Of a stretch of DNA of 64,000 nt, positions 1 to 11,660 are shown one piece after another (the first letter of the stretch is position 1; every line of letters starts with the position of its first letter). The position numbers and the translations under genes were made by a program. The notes below the pieces were generated by a model. It was not told the DNA's origin. It searched no databases and saw nothing but the letters and a program-made list of their open reading frames with translations. This DNA is from Mucidula mucida (lineage: Eukaryota; Basidiomycota; Agaricomycetes; Agaricales; Physalacriaceae): the NCBI GenBank assembly GCA_015501055.1, contig JADNYV010000147.1, positions 29,766-93,765 of the forward strand, in the 5' to 3' direction.

Positions 1-345
1 CCAAGCAGACGGTGGAGAGGTCACGAAAGTATGCCGCTTTTGCATCCCCGGACAGAGGATAGGTGTGGGGTGATAATTCACGGATTATGAGGGTTTTGAT
101 TTCGAGAGGGATGTCAATCTGTCACTCGTTATGAAGATGCGCAGCGGTATCAAGGGAACAGATGCGCACCATATTTGAGAGAAATGAGTGTCCTACGCCC
201 CCTCGGTAGGTTGCAGTGTGAGTGCAAGAAGGCAAAGAAGGTCTAGACGTGCTTAAGCGCCTCGGATCTGATGGTTCGGCATCGTCGCTGCCGTTGCTGT
301 GTCGCATTCGACATGTTTCCGACGCGTTAAACGCGCTTCTAAGAC
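1..345 (-). pseudogene. F-box-like gene fragment (left-arm copy, cut by window edge)
   Basis: Minus-strand translation gives DIPLEIKTLIIRELSP and later AAYFRDLSTVCL, the same protein start seen on the plus strand at about 6632-6790 in the right arm. Such openings (P-E-I...I-x-x-x-L) are typical of the very large agaricomycete F-box-like families. The sequence leaves the window before the repeat region, so nothing can be said about the C-terminus. No clean ATG-initiated frame covers the fragment. Confidence 0.4.
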
Positions 346-499
346 AGCGCAAGAGACAGGGAAATATGTCCGAGCACACTGAATCGTATCAGACCTTATA
401 AATTTGCCGCCCGTCAGTGTCGAGGGCGGCCATGATTTTCGCTGTTCAGCAAAGTATGCACATAAATAGAGAATAAATCAAGCAACTACAATCAGAACT

Positions 500-1756
500 T
501 TACAAGGTACGTTGCTGGCGCTGGCTACGACCCATCTTGATGGGCGGCAGACCTAGATCCATTTCCTCGATCAACTCCAATACATCGCCAGCACACCCAA
601 AGGAGAGCGAAAAGCCTGCGCCGCCTTGTCCGTAAGAGTGGACGATGCGGCTCATGGACCCGTCCGCTCTGGGACGTAGCTCGCGTTCAACGCGTACATT
701 GGAGCCGCGGAAAGGACGGAGACCCTGCACTAAAGGTGCATCTGGGTCGTATTCCGCGTTCTCCAGGCCGGGAACGAAGTTGTTGCATCGTTCTCGCATG
801 CGAACGATTTCGGGGCTGTCTAAGGTGAGGTTGAGCTCGTATTTGTGAGGTTGAGCCAAGCCTGAGGAACGTCATTTAGTATTGATTTCTTGTGTGCTGG
901 ATAACACGAACATACCGCCAAGTATAAGCGTGTTGTCGTTACGGGGAACGATAAAGACAATGTCCTCATCTTCGCCCCGTGTGTCGTCGTGAGTCACAGC
1001 AAGGGCCTCGGTGACCTTGGGGAACATCTTGCCGTCGTTGACAACTCGGATGAGAGCACCGCGAAGTGGGTACACGGATGCATCTCCAGCAAGTTCAAGA
1101 CCGGCGAGTCCTGTCGCGTTCACGATGGCGTCTGCGTTGTACTCGGCGAGGAGTTCCTCCTCCTGGCTAAGAAGGTCGCCGTTAATTCGGCGAGTCTCCA
1201 TCACTGCGCCTTTGCAGACGAGGACGAAGCGAAGCCAGTTCATGTATGCGTCGGTGTCTATGACGGGTGAAAGATGTTGGTACGTGTCGACAACGCCAGC
1301 CTTCTGGTTGACTTTGTGTTCTTTGACGATGCTGGCATCGCGACGGACGCCTTTGATCTGGCAACATTGTTAGTTTAGTAAAAGTCAAACAATTGAAAAA
1401 CTCACATCCTTCTGCGCACAGATTTCTTCGAATTTGTCGAGTTGACCGCGATCTGGCATGCTCTCCATCTTCTGGTCAAAGAAGAAGTTGGCCATCCGCA
1501 TCTGCACACCATGATCCAAGTAGTCGCGTCGGGGCATCGTCTCCTGAAGCTTGTCGAAAACGCGATAGGCGGTCATACACCATCGCTTCGAGTTGTGCAG
1601 AGAGATGACCTTCAATTCAAGGTAAGATGGCGAACTGCCTAAGGAGGGAGAAACTTACATCGGTGTGCTTTCCACAGACAGCAGGTGGGAATTCCCACAG
1701 AGCGCCGGCGATTTGAGAGGTGATGCGATTCTTGGGATCAGCCCATGTCCGAGCTC
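500..1756 (-). pseudogene. D-amino-acid oxidase, 5'-truncated copy
   Basis: This is an FAD-dependent D-amino-acid oxidase by its translation: RITSQIAGALWEFPP, NATGLAGLELAGD, YPLRGALIRVVNDG and the C-terminal HSYGQGGAGFSLSFGCA that binds FAD in this family. Four intact exons can be followed: about 1756-1659, 1618-1406, 1359-916 and 861-500, with GT..AG introns, and no frame lesion is seen. What is missing is the start. The sequence upstream of WADPKN jumps to what in the other copy is promoter sequence (GGTACCGCGGAGG...GGACATG), so exon 1 with the GxGxxG dinucleotide-binding motif is gone. The protein would normally oxidise D-amino acids to keto acids in peroxisomes; this copy ends QQRTL with no obvious SKL-type signal. 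It is very probably non-functional. Confidence 0.85.
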
Positions 1757-1791
1757 TCAACACAGGCCGTGTTGCATCCTCCGCGGTACCC

Positions 1792-2720
1792 TGACAAGCT
1801 GCAGTCGACGTGTTGATTATCATGCATGACGACAGCGCGGACCAACAAGCTAACCGGAGTGAAGATAGAGAGAATCCGCCTCGGATCGGCCTTGTCGAGT
1901 CCTTGTTGAAAACGAGCTGATAAAATTATTAGAAGTATGATGTGCGTGTTCGTACCTTCATTGTTTCAGATAAGCCTTGCTGGACGCTCCATAGCGTTAG
2001 TGTATCTGTAGAAGGTACGCATTAGACGGTGTGAAAGCCAGAAAGAGAAGCCTTCGTACCGGACGTGCTGATACTTCTTGCAGGGCAATCGTCGCACCTG
2101 ACGTGGAGACCCTACCAAGGACACTGGCCAGAGATTATCAGGACTGGTAACTACCGATTGCACCAAGTAGAAGCCTCATCTTTCCAGTGATATTTTGAAT
2201 GCGAACAACAGTTCCTCGGAGCACTGGTTCAGCATCATGTTTGAAAGTCAGAGCCAAAGTGTCGAGTTTCCTTCCGCCACAAAGGAGCCGCTGTAGCGTG
2301 AGTAATTGGCGCTTCTGTAAATTCGCGCACTTTGCACAACTGTCGAGCGAGGGCAAACTACAACTTGTTCAGGCCCCAGCGTCCGGAGATAGAGGTACAT
2401 CTGCCACAATCGAGGTAACCGTAAGTCAGAATCCAGATGCATTGCTGACCGATGGCGAAATTTGGGAGTGAGATCTCCAACCTCCGTAGATTTGATCGCC
2501 TTGGAATGTGAGCCCACACAAGGATACACCTCTCGACGCGTATTGCGGGTGGTACGATCCCGTGTTTGACGGTGCTACCGGGTGTCAACGTGGAGTACGC
2601 GTCAGAGAGAATGGTGTACGTCTCGTCATGACGATATCCAACGTGGCATCATCCGTGCTTGAAAGCAAAAGAAGTTACGCGCTGATAGTAGCCGGTTAGA
2701 GTCTCAGAGATGATTTTGAT
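1792..2720. other. Spacer between inverted arms, no supported gene
   Basis: Only short overlapping frames are present on both strands. Some minus-strand stretches (for example around 2140-2590) have the leucine-rich look of F-box protein tails, so this may hold remains of another such gene, but I cannot define exons. Confidence 0.4.
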
Positions 2721-3692
2721 TCAAGCACATAGATGGTCAATCCACCAGGCCAGCCACGGTGAGCTGAGGCTTGGAAAGACGATCCGAATGTTTTGAATCC
2801 GGTGCAGCCGAAAGAACGGCATCTCTGCCTTCAGTCGTTCTTGTGCTATTTCATCAACGAGTCAGTCCCCCTTAGGAATACAACAGTAATGCGAAAGCTC
2901 ACTAGATTTATGACCAATATCGCCGACAGGATTTCGAAGAGTCAAGGAGGTAAGCTCGGGGAGCCGACCCATAAGCCCTGAGATGGCTGGGAGTTCGCTA
3001 GCAAAGTAACTCTCCATGGTGAAAGTGTGAAGACACGCCAGCCAGCCATCGGCCGCGTGATTGAAGAGGGACAGGCCCAATGGAGAAGAGATCAATCCCG
3101 CCGAAATGGACAGTTCGGTGAGATGAGGTGTCTGAAAATCCAAAGGAGCAATGGCGCTCATTGCATGAACCTCAAGCAGTCGAAGGGATGTGACCGAGGG
3201 GAAGTAAGAGAGCACTTTGAACAAGGAACAGGAAGACTCCAGAAAAACGGTATTCAGAGTCAATTTCCTTACATTGGAGGAGGTGAGAATGGGGAGAAGA
3301 CTATTATGCCCGGTGAAGGCGTCCAATCTAACCATTTGCATCAACTCAATGTGATTGAGGTTGATCAGGGAGCGAAACACTCGACCAAGCGATCTGTCTT
3401 CGTAGACATACAGACGCTTGCGAGCACTTTGTGCACTGGGAAAGTCCCCGGCAGCAATACGTAGACGGCGCACGTATGGCAGGATGTGGGGCGACGTCTG
3501 AACGAGGGGTATATAGCTGGATGGGGGCTTTGTGGTTGGCGACAGCGCCAGTTCTCGAAACAGGTGCATTTACGAACGATGGCGAAGGCACTGCGCTGAG
3601 CAGCAGAGTGCCTTGAGAGACGAAGGATCATCACAAAGCCAGTTGACTATCTCGTCGAGGAGTTCTTGAGGGAATTCGGAAGTGCTGTGCAT
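2721..3692 (-). pseudogene. F-box/leucine-rich protein with an in-frame stop
   Basis: From an ATG at 3692 the frame reads MHSTSEFPQELLDEIVNWL..., a typical agaricomycete F-box opening (P-x-E-L-x-x-E-I), then meets a TAA at 3572-3570. It continues in the same frame with MHLFRELALSP and leucine-rich segments to about 2880. A probable intron follows, and a second exon (ERLKAEMPFFRLHRIQNIRIVFPSL) ends at a TGA at 2721-2723. The expected residue at the stop in relatives is the R of SRKHLF, so a nonsense change is the simplest reading. F-box proteins recruit substrates to SCF ubiquitin ligases, but these families are so expanded in mushrooms that no substrate can be guessed. An alternative is that translation starts at 3569 and the F-box is lost. 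Confidence 0.5.
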
Positions 3693-4618
3693 CGAGGGCG
3701 AGTTGAAGAGAGGAGTTGCAAGAGCGAGCTCTTTATAGGACGTCCAAGATTGTGAGAGCTACTGAAGAGGCCTAGCAGCTCCTGCAAGATAGCTGCAAGG
3801 ATCCATGGATCGTGTAACATCCAAGGAGCCGCGCCACAGAATTGGAATACCTAATCCCTCCAACTTCTAAGAAGAGGAATTGAACTTGTCCATAATGCCG
3901 AGGCAGATCTGAGTGGTTATGAAGCGCGAGGAGGTGCAGGGATGTAATCGCTTAAAGCCATGGAAGGGACACGATTGCCGACGGGTTTGAACACCGATAT
4001 CACCGTGTTCAACTTGCCGTCCAACTTTGATCCTGCTTTCATCATATCTTTTGGGATTCCTGTTTGGAGCGGGCATCTACACCGACTGCCGTGGACTTGA
4101 GAGACCTGTGATTTCCGATTCTTTCTCGCCAATGATGTTGTCATGGCTGTACTTTTCAAGGCAGACCAGCCACGGCGGTGCCTTGAACGATCGTCTCACA
4201 TTGTGCTGGTACCGCCAGTGTGATTTAACGCACTTTAGCTTTGTCGGATCACCTAAGAAAATATTTGACCTTCGGCGGCAATGGTATGCTAGTACATGCC
4301 TTCTCTGGTCCTCGGTAAGATCAGGTTCGAGATTGCAGATTCAACACCTCGCACTCCGGCAACTTGACAAAAGTGGGCTGTCCAAATCTCTAATGGTATT
4401 GTTCAAACCTATGGTCTGGCGATACAGCATCGTTGTTGATGAATGCACCTGTGAGTGTCTCCCGTAACAACCTCTCAGCAGATTAGTATATTGGCACACT
4501 AAATAGTATCAGACCAGGATGTCAAACGCTCCGAGGTCATTCATATCCTCATCATCACCCGGGGCCTATGCTTTCTCCGCGCAGAACCCTGCAAGTCCAC
4601 AACGACCAGCGAGACATC
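3693..4618. other. Spacer, no supported gene
   Basis: A 146-codon plus-strand frame (4027-4467) and overlapping minus-strand frames occur, but none shows a recognisable domain or plausible splice structure. I treat this as intergenic sequence between the F-box gene and the right arm of the inverted duplication. Confidence 0.4.
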
Positions 4619-4683
4619 TGGGTACCGCGGAGGATGCAGCACGACTTGTTTTGAGCGTTCGGACATGCAGCTGGTGGTATTGG

Positions 4684-4690
4684 TATATAA
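4684..4690 (+). promoter_or_regulatory. TATA-box-like element upstream of D-amino-acid oxidase copy 2
   Basis: TATATAA lies 77 bases upstream of the ATG at 4767, a spacing usual for a fungal TATA box with a short leader. The other oxidase copy has lost the equivalent segment. Confidence 0.45.
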
Positions 4691-4766
4691 CCTGAATGTG
4701 TCCAGGACGATTGGAGCATCACCAGCAATCAGTACCTGCTAGACTCAGCTTCATTTCGGAAACACC

Positions 4767-6260
4767 ATGTCTATCGCTTCCGCTCCCGACTTCTTCTTGA
4801 CTCGCGTTGGCGACGAACTCGTTTTTAACCACGGACAGCCTATTCAATCCAACACCGATGTGCCTAAGAAGCGCATCTTGGTTGTTGGTGGCGGTGTAAC
4901 TGGTTTCACTGTGGGTGGTTCAATGATGTGCTTTTTAACGCAGCTTGCTCACGAAACCTCCAGACTGCGTGGGCACTATTAGATGCCGGATACATGTCGC
5001 CATTGTGGCTGAGCGCTGGGCTGATCCCAAGAATCGCATCACCTCTCAAATCGCCGGCGCTCTGTGGGAATTCCCACCTGCTGTCTGTGGAAAGCACACC
5101 GATGTAAGTTTCTCCCTCCTTAGGCAGTTCGCCATCTTACCTTGAATTGAAGGTCATCTCTCTGCACAACTCGAAGCGATGGTGTATGACCGCCTATCGC
5201 GTTTTCGACAAGCTTCAGGAGACGATGCCCCGACGCGACTACTTGGATCATGGTGTGCAGATGCGGATGGCCAACTTCTTCTTTGACCAGAAGATGGAGA
5301 GCATGCCAGATCGCGGTCAACTCGACAAATTCGAAGAAATCTGTGCGCAGAAGGATGTGAGTTTTTCAATTGTTTGACTTTTACTAAACTAACAATGTTG
5401 CCAGATCAAAGGCGTCCGTCGCGATGCCAGCATCGTCAAAGAACACAAAGTCAACCAGAAGGCTGGCGTTGTCGACGCGTACCAACATCTTCACCCGTCA
5501 TTGACACCGACGCATACATGAACTGGCTTCGCTTCGTCCTCGTCTGCAAAGGCGCAGTGATGGAGACTCGCCGAATTAACGGCGACCTTCTTGGCCAGGA
5601 GGAGGAACTCCTCGCCGAGTACAACGCAGCCGCCATCGTGAACGCGACAGGACTCGCCGGTCTTGAACTTGCTGGAGATGCATCTGTGTACCCACTTCGT
5701 GGTGCTCTCATCCGAGTTGTCAACGACGGCAAGATGTTCCCCAAGGTAACCGAGGCCCTTGCTGTGACTCACGACGACACACGGGGGAAGATGAGGACAT
5801 TGTCTTTATCGTTCCCCGTAACAACAACACGCTTATACTTGGCGGTATGTTCGTGTTATCCAGCATGCAAGAAATCAATACTGAATGATATCTCTCAGGC
5901 TTGGCTCAACCCCACAAATACGAGCTCGACCTCACCTTAGACAGCCCCGAAATCGTTCGCATGCGAGAATGATGCAACAACTTCGTTCCCGGTCTGGAGA
6001 ATGCGGAATATGACCCAGATGCGCCTTTAGTGCAGGGTCTCCGTCCTTTCCGCGGCTCCAATGTACGCGTTGAACGCGAGCTACGTCACAGAGCGGACGG
6101 GTCCATGAGCCGCATCGTCCACTCTTACGGACAAGGCGGCGCAGGCTTTTCGCTCTCCTTTGGGTGTGCTGGCGATGTCTTGGAGTTGATCGAGGAAATG
6201 GAACTAGGTCTGCCTCCCATCAAGATGGGTTGTAGCCAACGCCATAAACGTACCTTGTAA
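4767..6260 (+). pseudogene. D-amino-acid oxidase, full-length copy with frame lesions
   Basis: Five exons are clear: 4767-4910, 4964-5103, 5153-5356, 5405-5844 and 5899-6260. Exon 1 has the FAD-binding RILVVGGGVTGFT motif and the last exon has the HSYGQGGAGFSLSFGCA motif. Compared with the left-arm copy or the expected frame, there are single-base deletions near 4993 (TACCAT became TACAT), near 5490 (CTTTCA became CTTCA) and near 5786 (GGGGCG became GGGGG), plus a CGA to TGA nonsense change at 5970-5972. The gene is therefore complete in outline but broken in at least four places. The family deaminates D-amino acids oxidatively in peroxisomes. Confidence 0.85.
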
Positions 6261-6631
6261 AGTTCTGATTGTAGTTGCTTGATTTATTCTCTATTTATGT
6301 TCATTTCACGTCGACCGGCGATCTTGTCCGCGCAGTTGGCACAGTCCAAATCCCTAGTACTATGATTCAGCGTATTTGGGCCTATCTTTTGATGCTCTTC
6401 TCTCTTTCGCTGTCTTAAAAAGCGCGTCTGACGCGTCGGAAACACGTATAGAAACGGCAGGAGCGCTGCCGACCTGTCGATCGGCGCACAAGTCACGTCA
6501 GATCTTCTCTGCCTTCTCGCCCCCATACTACGACCTACCATCGAGGGCGTAGCTCAGTCTTCAGAATCTTCCACGTCGGTCATGTTGCGCGGCTGTTGTC
6601 TCAATTTGTTTCTTTATACCAGGTGACCAAC

Positions 6632-8080
6632 GACTCAGCCTGACATCCCTCTCGAAATCAAGACCCTCGTAATCCGTGAATTATCACCATACGGCTCCAG
6701 TTCAAACACACGTTCCACACGAGTGTCTGCTGCCGAGAAAGCGGCATTTTTTCGTGACCTCTGCACCGTCTGCTTGGTCTGGCCGGACACGGTTGCCATC
6801 AATCGCAACATTTTATTCCACACGATTTCACTTCGCTCTATTGACCATCGAAAAAACGCATGCCTCCGCAATCTTCGCCAGGCCCTAGAAATCATACCGA
6901 TGTGTCCACGTTTGTCGGAAAGCTTGAACTCTTTGAGTTGACCGACGACTTGTTGTCTGAAAGCCCTCCTTCCATCCCACTTCCAGTCGTTCGCTTTTCC
7001 TCTCGTTCCTATCATTCATTCCCAAAATGCTCAACCTCAGACGTCTCTGCTCACCATGATGTGCTGTCGCGAGGACACTCCTACAACTTTTGCATTGATT
7101 TTACGTCCTGAAGAATCCTCGGTCACGCACTAACCCTCACCAATGTAATTTTCCATCTCAGCTTTGGCACGTTCCTTGGTTACTGGACGATACGGGGCTT
7201 ATAGAGTCTGCTTTGACGGTATATCCCTCATTCCGTATAACACCCGACGTCGCGTGTTCTCAAAGGAAACATAGACAACTGGTATGAGGAGGATACCGGG
7301 ACGGCATGGAATGTCGACAGGCCCTCCACGATGTTCATGGTACATGTCGCAGAGCTGAATCTCACACTCTCCAACTCCCTTGGGCACGGCATCTTTATGT
7401 TGATGGACATCTTAGCCAGCGAAGAGTCGTCGCCGTTTATTGATGTGGACTACTTGTGGATAGAGGCGGGCGAGTCAGAAGTGATAACCGCCACAACCGT
7501 GACTCGGATCAACAATATCATCCGCCGATATGAGCTCTGTTATTTGAGCTTGAAAGACGTCACAATGTGTATGTGGCGTGCTTTTTGTCTGATCTCGGGC
7601 CGTACCCCTGACATAGATCTCTACCAGTTACCGAGGACGCGATTCGGACACGGCGACGTAGAAAGTGTGACGATGGAGTTGGGTGTTTGGCACAACTTCA
7701 CCCTTCTCGAACCTAAGCTTTTTTTTGATTGGTATCTTGCCAGCCTGGCCGCCGTTCCACCCGATTCAAATCTCCGAGAGATCACATTGTCTCTGCAGCT
7801 ACTTGCTCGTTTGGAAGCCACGGACTTGGGATCACAAGGCGTTTGGGGAATATTAGATTCAGCGTTGTCTGGCGCCAACTTGCAGCTGGACGCGTTGATC
7901 ATTGGGGTTAATGTTTTGCCCCCGATTTCCCCGACCGACACCAAAACTCGTGGCCTAATGAAGGCGCTACAGACGTGGCTGATGGAAACTTGTTTCCCGA
8001 AGGTTACTGACAGATGCTTGGAGAAGGAGCGAGGACGAGCTCACGGTTCTGAACCGTTTGACGCAAAACCAGTAGTTTAG
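6632..8080 (+). pseudogene. F-box-like protein gene, degraded
   Basis: The N-terminal part reads DIPLEIKTLVIRELSPYG... then SAAEKAAFFRDLCTVCLVWPDTVAINRNILFHTISL. A shifted frame gives KLELFELTDDLLSESPPSIPLPVV, and a further shifted 3' frame (7331-8080) gives a 249-codon stretch ending FDAKPVV with WYLASLAAVPPDSNLREITLSLQ, a pattern common at the C-terminus of agaricomycete F-box-like proteins. At least one frame change near 6940 and probably another near 7120 separate these parts without obvious introns. The 5' part belongs to the inverted duplication with the oxidase gene. No function beyond a likely F-box/LRR type can be given. Confidence 0.5.
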
Positions 8081-9653
8081 ATCATAATATCATCGGAAAA
8101 TCGAGATGCGGCACCTGTACACATTTGGCCAATTACTGGTTTAACTTGTAGAGACGTCGGACCTGAATACTGAGTGCACGACTTTTTCAGCAGGTATATC
8201 TCGCGTCGTCTAGTACATAGCGTCTAACTAGATTTGGGTCGCTAACTGGAATGGGAGCTCCCGACTGGCATCGGCAACGACACATCCTCGCCACTCTCCA
8301 ATAGCTGGACTTGAAACTTACCGCCTCTGCCCTTCCGTTTGAGGAATGAAGGCTTCTCCCATGTCTTGCCGCCGCCATGGATGGTGACACTAGACGCGAA
8401 AAGCTCGTTCTCTCATGTCCTTTTACATCCCCAAGGCTGATGCAACACTGCAACCTCAGTCTGTAGCCCAGCACCAGCCGCCGCGAACAACTGGACCTAC
8501 ATCCCAAACCGTTCAACCCAGGAGTTCGTAGTGGTTGTAAATCGGCTCTAACATAGCCACCACCAAGATATACGATGATCCCGATCGAAGGGGCGGGATG
8601 TCTACTCCAATCGGTGGCGAGAGCGGGCAGACACGAACTCGAATTGGTCTGAAGAGAAATTCAATTGGTCCCTACAAAGTCATTACTTATTGTACATCAC
8701 CTGGCCTGGGCGCCGCCGTGCTGTCCACGTAAATGACGCCTCTTTGGATCCTCCGGTGTATCCTCTTGAGTAGCATGCATTGCAAAGTAACACGCCTCAA
8801 GTTGAGTCCCTAGATAATCCATCAGCTATTAATGTTATATATACATTCTAGACTTCATCCCTGTTGTCGCTTTGTACTTACTCGAATTGGCACGCAGCTT
8901 CGAATCCACGTACGAACTCCGCGATGACTGCGTGCGGCCGGCACATCTTTGTTTCGTTTTTGGAATACTGCATGCTTGTAGCGTTCTTCTCGAAGACACG
9001 GAGTGATATGGAAGTGCGCATAATTCCCAGTGTACTGAACGTAGGCAGGCAATCTCAGCTTCCTCGACTGAGCAAACAACACGAGCTTGTTCGAGTCTGA
9101 AATGAGATTGACGCACTTGGTGCTTCCTGGTTGCTTGATATACTCTCTGAGCACTCGATCGCCGTTGACGAAGAACCCGCATCAACGCAGCATCTCATCA
9201 TAAACAACATTGTCTGTGTCAGTCCAGACTGCAACGCGTCAATCTCAATGAATGATGGTTCCCATCGCTGCGACCTATGGAGAAAGACCGGCTCCAGAGT
9301 AGCATCCGGCAATGTGAGCATAACCGTACCATGTAAATGTCTCCGAATATCCTTGTCCTCGAACGCAGGCGTCCCAATATGTCGAGTTTCGAACATGAAA
9401 AGAATTGTCAGTCTCGAATCTCAGAAACAATAAGAGTGGGTGGGAGCCAGAGATATACATAATTAGACTAACACGATAATCTATAAGGAGTACAGGATGA
9501 TACGGTCATAATGGACAGCAAGAACTGCGGAGCAATGAGTACACAATAGAGGTAGAAGCCACTGAACCATACCGACATATATTACAATCGTGGCCGCCAG
9601 CGCACGATGGGCAGTACAACACTCAGCGCTGTGCCGCGGTGGTGACCTGTAGA
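8081..9653. other. Mostly non-coding; one possible degraded gene on the minus strand
   Basis: From 8081 to 8850 I see nothing convincing. On the minus strand an ATG at 9396 opens MFETRHIGTPAFEDKDIRRHL...IEIDALQSGLTQTMLFMM. A one-base frame change near 9160 joins it to FFVNGDRVLREYIKQPGSTKCVNLISDSNK...LRLPAYVQYTGNYAHFHI, running to about 8855. The composition is protein-like, but I do not recognise the family and the frame break argues for a pseudogene or an undetected intron. Confidence 0.3.
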
Positions 9654-10348
9654 TCATGGGTGTTTCCTATACAAAGGTCAGAGGAGAATGATCAATATGA
9701 TAGGTACAGACCAGACGTTGAGTCGTAGACGTGCCAAGTAAGGGAGTTCCGCTTCTCGTTTCTCGGAGTCGGACCAGACACGGCCTGTTCCCATCCATCG
9801 GGGAGGCCCTGTACGGAGTGTGAGCGAGGTCTGTACTGAGACTAGCATTGACGCGTACTGTAAAGCCGCTGGTCATCGGGTCGAAGCCGACATGGACGTG
9901 ATGTACAAAACCCGAGGGTGCACTCGTTTCGCCCCCGAGTGCACTGCGGTCGTACATGTCGTCGTGCCACTTGTATAGTTCCTGGTCACTTTCGAATGAC
10001 AGCAAGTAAGTCTTGGGTCTCGCGCCCGGACGTTCAGTGAACTTTAGCAGAACGCAGAAAGGCTTAATGTCGGTGCGCTCGACGGTAGTGAGGTCACGGA
10101 GCTGAAAGGTCTTTTGAGGGCGGGCAGACGACTGTTAACAGCCATTTAGTAGGCGTGACTGATATTCGGAATTTTGGCCTAACCTGTGCTGATGGTTGCC
10201 CTTTGTGCAAGGCCAGCGTCGTCTCCCCAAGGACGAGCCACTTGCGTTTCCAGATCCAGCCAGAGAATGTGCCCGTTGTCTTCACGGCAACAGCGCCGCT
10301 GCGCAGAACCTTTGTGGTTGTAGTCTTTGAGGTCTCCTTTGAAGGCAT
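9654..10348 (-). CDS. Small PH + CRIB domain protein without kinase domain (Cla4/PAK N-terminus-like)
   Basis: Four exons give a continuous frame of about 170 residues: 10348-10184, 10101-9859, 9808-9717 and 9666-9654 (TGA). Residues about 25-110 form a PH domain (KTTGTFSGWIWKRKWLVL, then LRDLTTVERTDIKPFCVLLKF and SFESDQELYKWHDDMY). The next part is a CRIB motif, APSGFVHHVHVGFDPMTSGFT then GLPDGW across an intron, matching the Cdc42/Rac-binding consensus (I-S-x-P-x-x-F-x-H-x-x-H-V-G-F-D). In Cla4-type PAK kinases these domains precede a large kinase domain; here the frame stops about 30 residues after CRIB. An upstream in-frame extension has no ATG, so 10348 is the chosen start. By inference it could bind phosphoinositides and Cdc42-GTP and compete with a real PAK, or it may be a truncated relic. 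Confidence 0.7.
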
Positions 10349-11660
10349 TGGCGGCGGCAACGGTGAAGTAGGGGGTGGTGGTGGTATTATAGAGATAGAG
10401 AAGGAGGGAGAGGCGGTCAACGACGGCTAGCGGTGAGGTGGCACAAAAGGGATGATGGTGGTTGAAAGACAAGGACTTTCCGCTTTGTTTTCGATCACAT
10501 CAGGGCAACAATTTCATTTCATCATTTCAACAAATCGTCTATATCGTCAACAAATTAGTTGTACAAGGCTCGTTAAATAAGGACAACTCTGATTACGGCA
10601 CGACGAACGCTAAGGAACCGTTGCATTAGCGCTACAGAGGGACGGCCCCATGTTTATTTCTGTGCGTATTTCCTTGCGGGCGCACGGAAGCTTTTTTGCA
10701 ACATAATCTAATCATTTCAGCACCATTCAACCTCATCAATCACGGCACGGTCCATAACGGAGAACAAACGCACAGAGATGTAGATACACATTTCTTTCTC
10801 TCGGTATCGCTGTCACCGTTAACATAAGGTTTAGACGTTGTAGAGTGAATGTTGCGCTTGTTTCCACGGATGAAATCCATCGACGGGCGGGATGCCGGAA
10901 CACCATTCGATTGGCCCACAAACCTCCCAAAGGAGGTGGGTTTACCGATCCACTGACTCCCCGAATGTAATCAATGAAACTTGGGAATCTAGCCTTGTAT
11001 GACTAAAGGCCGCCCAGACACAGCGAGCATAGATTTACGCGTTCTGTTCACGATTGACGGAAAGCGTCTTTGAGTAAGGTCGATCCTAATGTATAGGTTG
11101 AAGACCTAGACCATAGTCCAATGTGGCAACGGAAGATTAGTGGATACAGTTGGGATACAGCGTGCAAGACAGGCCCGGACTAGACGTCGCGACCAATATT
11201 ACTTCGTTGTTTAGGAACTGCGCATGCGGTATGTAATGATGGACGCTGGCATAACCTTCAGCAAAAGAGCCTCGATCGTCAGCTGAACTTGCCCAAATAC
11301 ACGATCGTTACTTACACGACTTCTGAGAAGAGCAGATTGTCCCCTTCTCCTCCTTGACAGGACGTGTCTTGGGAGAAGTCACCTCGTAGATCTACCATGT
11401 GTCCAAATACAAGTTTTACACAGAACTGCTGATAGCCCAAGAGGACAGAAAAGGCGGTCCTATGGGGAGGCATGCAGAGTTGAACAAAGCGCTCAGAGTA
11501 GTAAGAAAACGAGTAAGTTGACAGCAGCAGATTTGTTTGGAGAAGGGTTCAAAGCATGGTTAGTTGATGGCAGGTTGATGGGTAGACAAGATATGGCCCG
11601 GAAATTGCCGGGACGAGTTGCTTCCGTCCACGATCATTCTCATCTCGGTCGCGTACCAGA
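10349..11660. other. Intergenic stretch
   Basis: No frame longer than 64 codons outside the neighbouring gene has any recognisable content. It is the divergent upstream region shared by the PH-CRIB gene (minus) and the GHKL-methyltransferase gene (plus), so promoters of both should lie here. Confidence 0.5.

Larger units (their letters stand above)
1..1791. repeat. Left arm of a large inverted duplication
   Basis: Read on the minus strand, this block matches the plus strand of the right arm at 4619-6778, from a GGGTACCGCGGAGG match at its inner end out to the window edge (position 1 pairs with about 6778). It carries a D-amino-acid oxidase copy and the start of an F-box-like gene. Relative to the right arm it lacks the segment equivalent to about 4666-5020 (promoter, exon 1, start of exon 2). 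The arm is cut by the window edge, so its full length is unknown. Confidence 0.85.
4619..6778. repeat. Right arm of the large inverted duplication
   Basis: Inverted counterpart of 1-1791. It contains promoter, exon 1 and all downstream exons of the D-amino-acid oxidase, its 3' flank and the beginning of an F-box-like gene. Homology with the left arm starts at GGGTACCGCGG and runs to where the left arm leaves the window. The arms differ by scattered substitutions and indels, so the duplication is not extremely recent. Confidence 0.85.

Noticed and set aside
4027..4467. 146-codon plus-strand frame in the spacer
   Set aside because: No domain, no splice continuity, and overlapping frames of similar length on the other strand.
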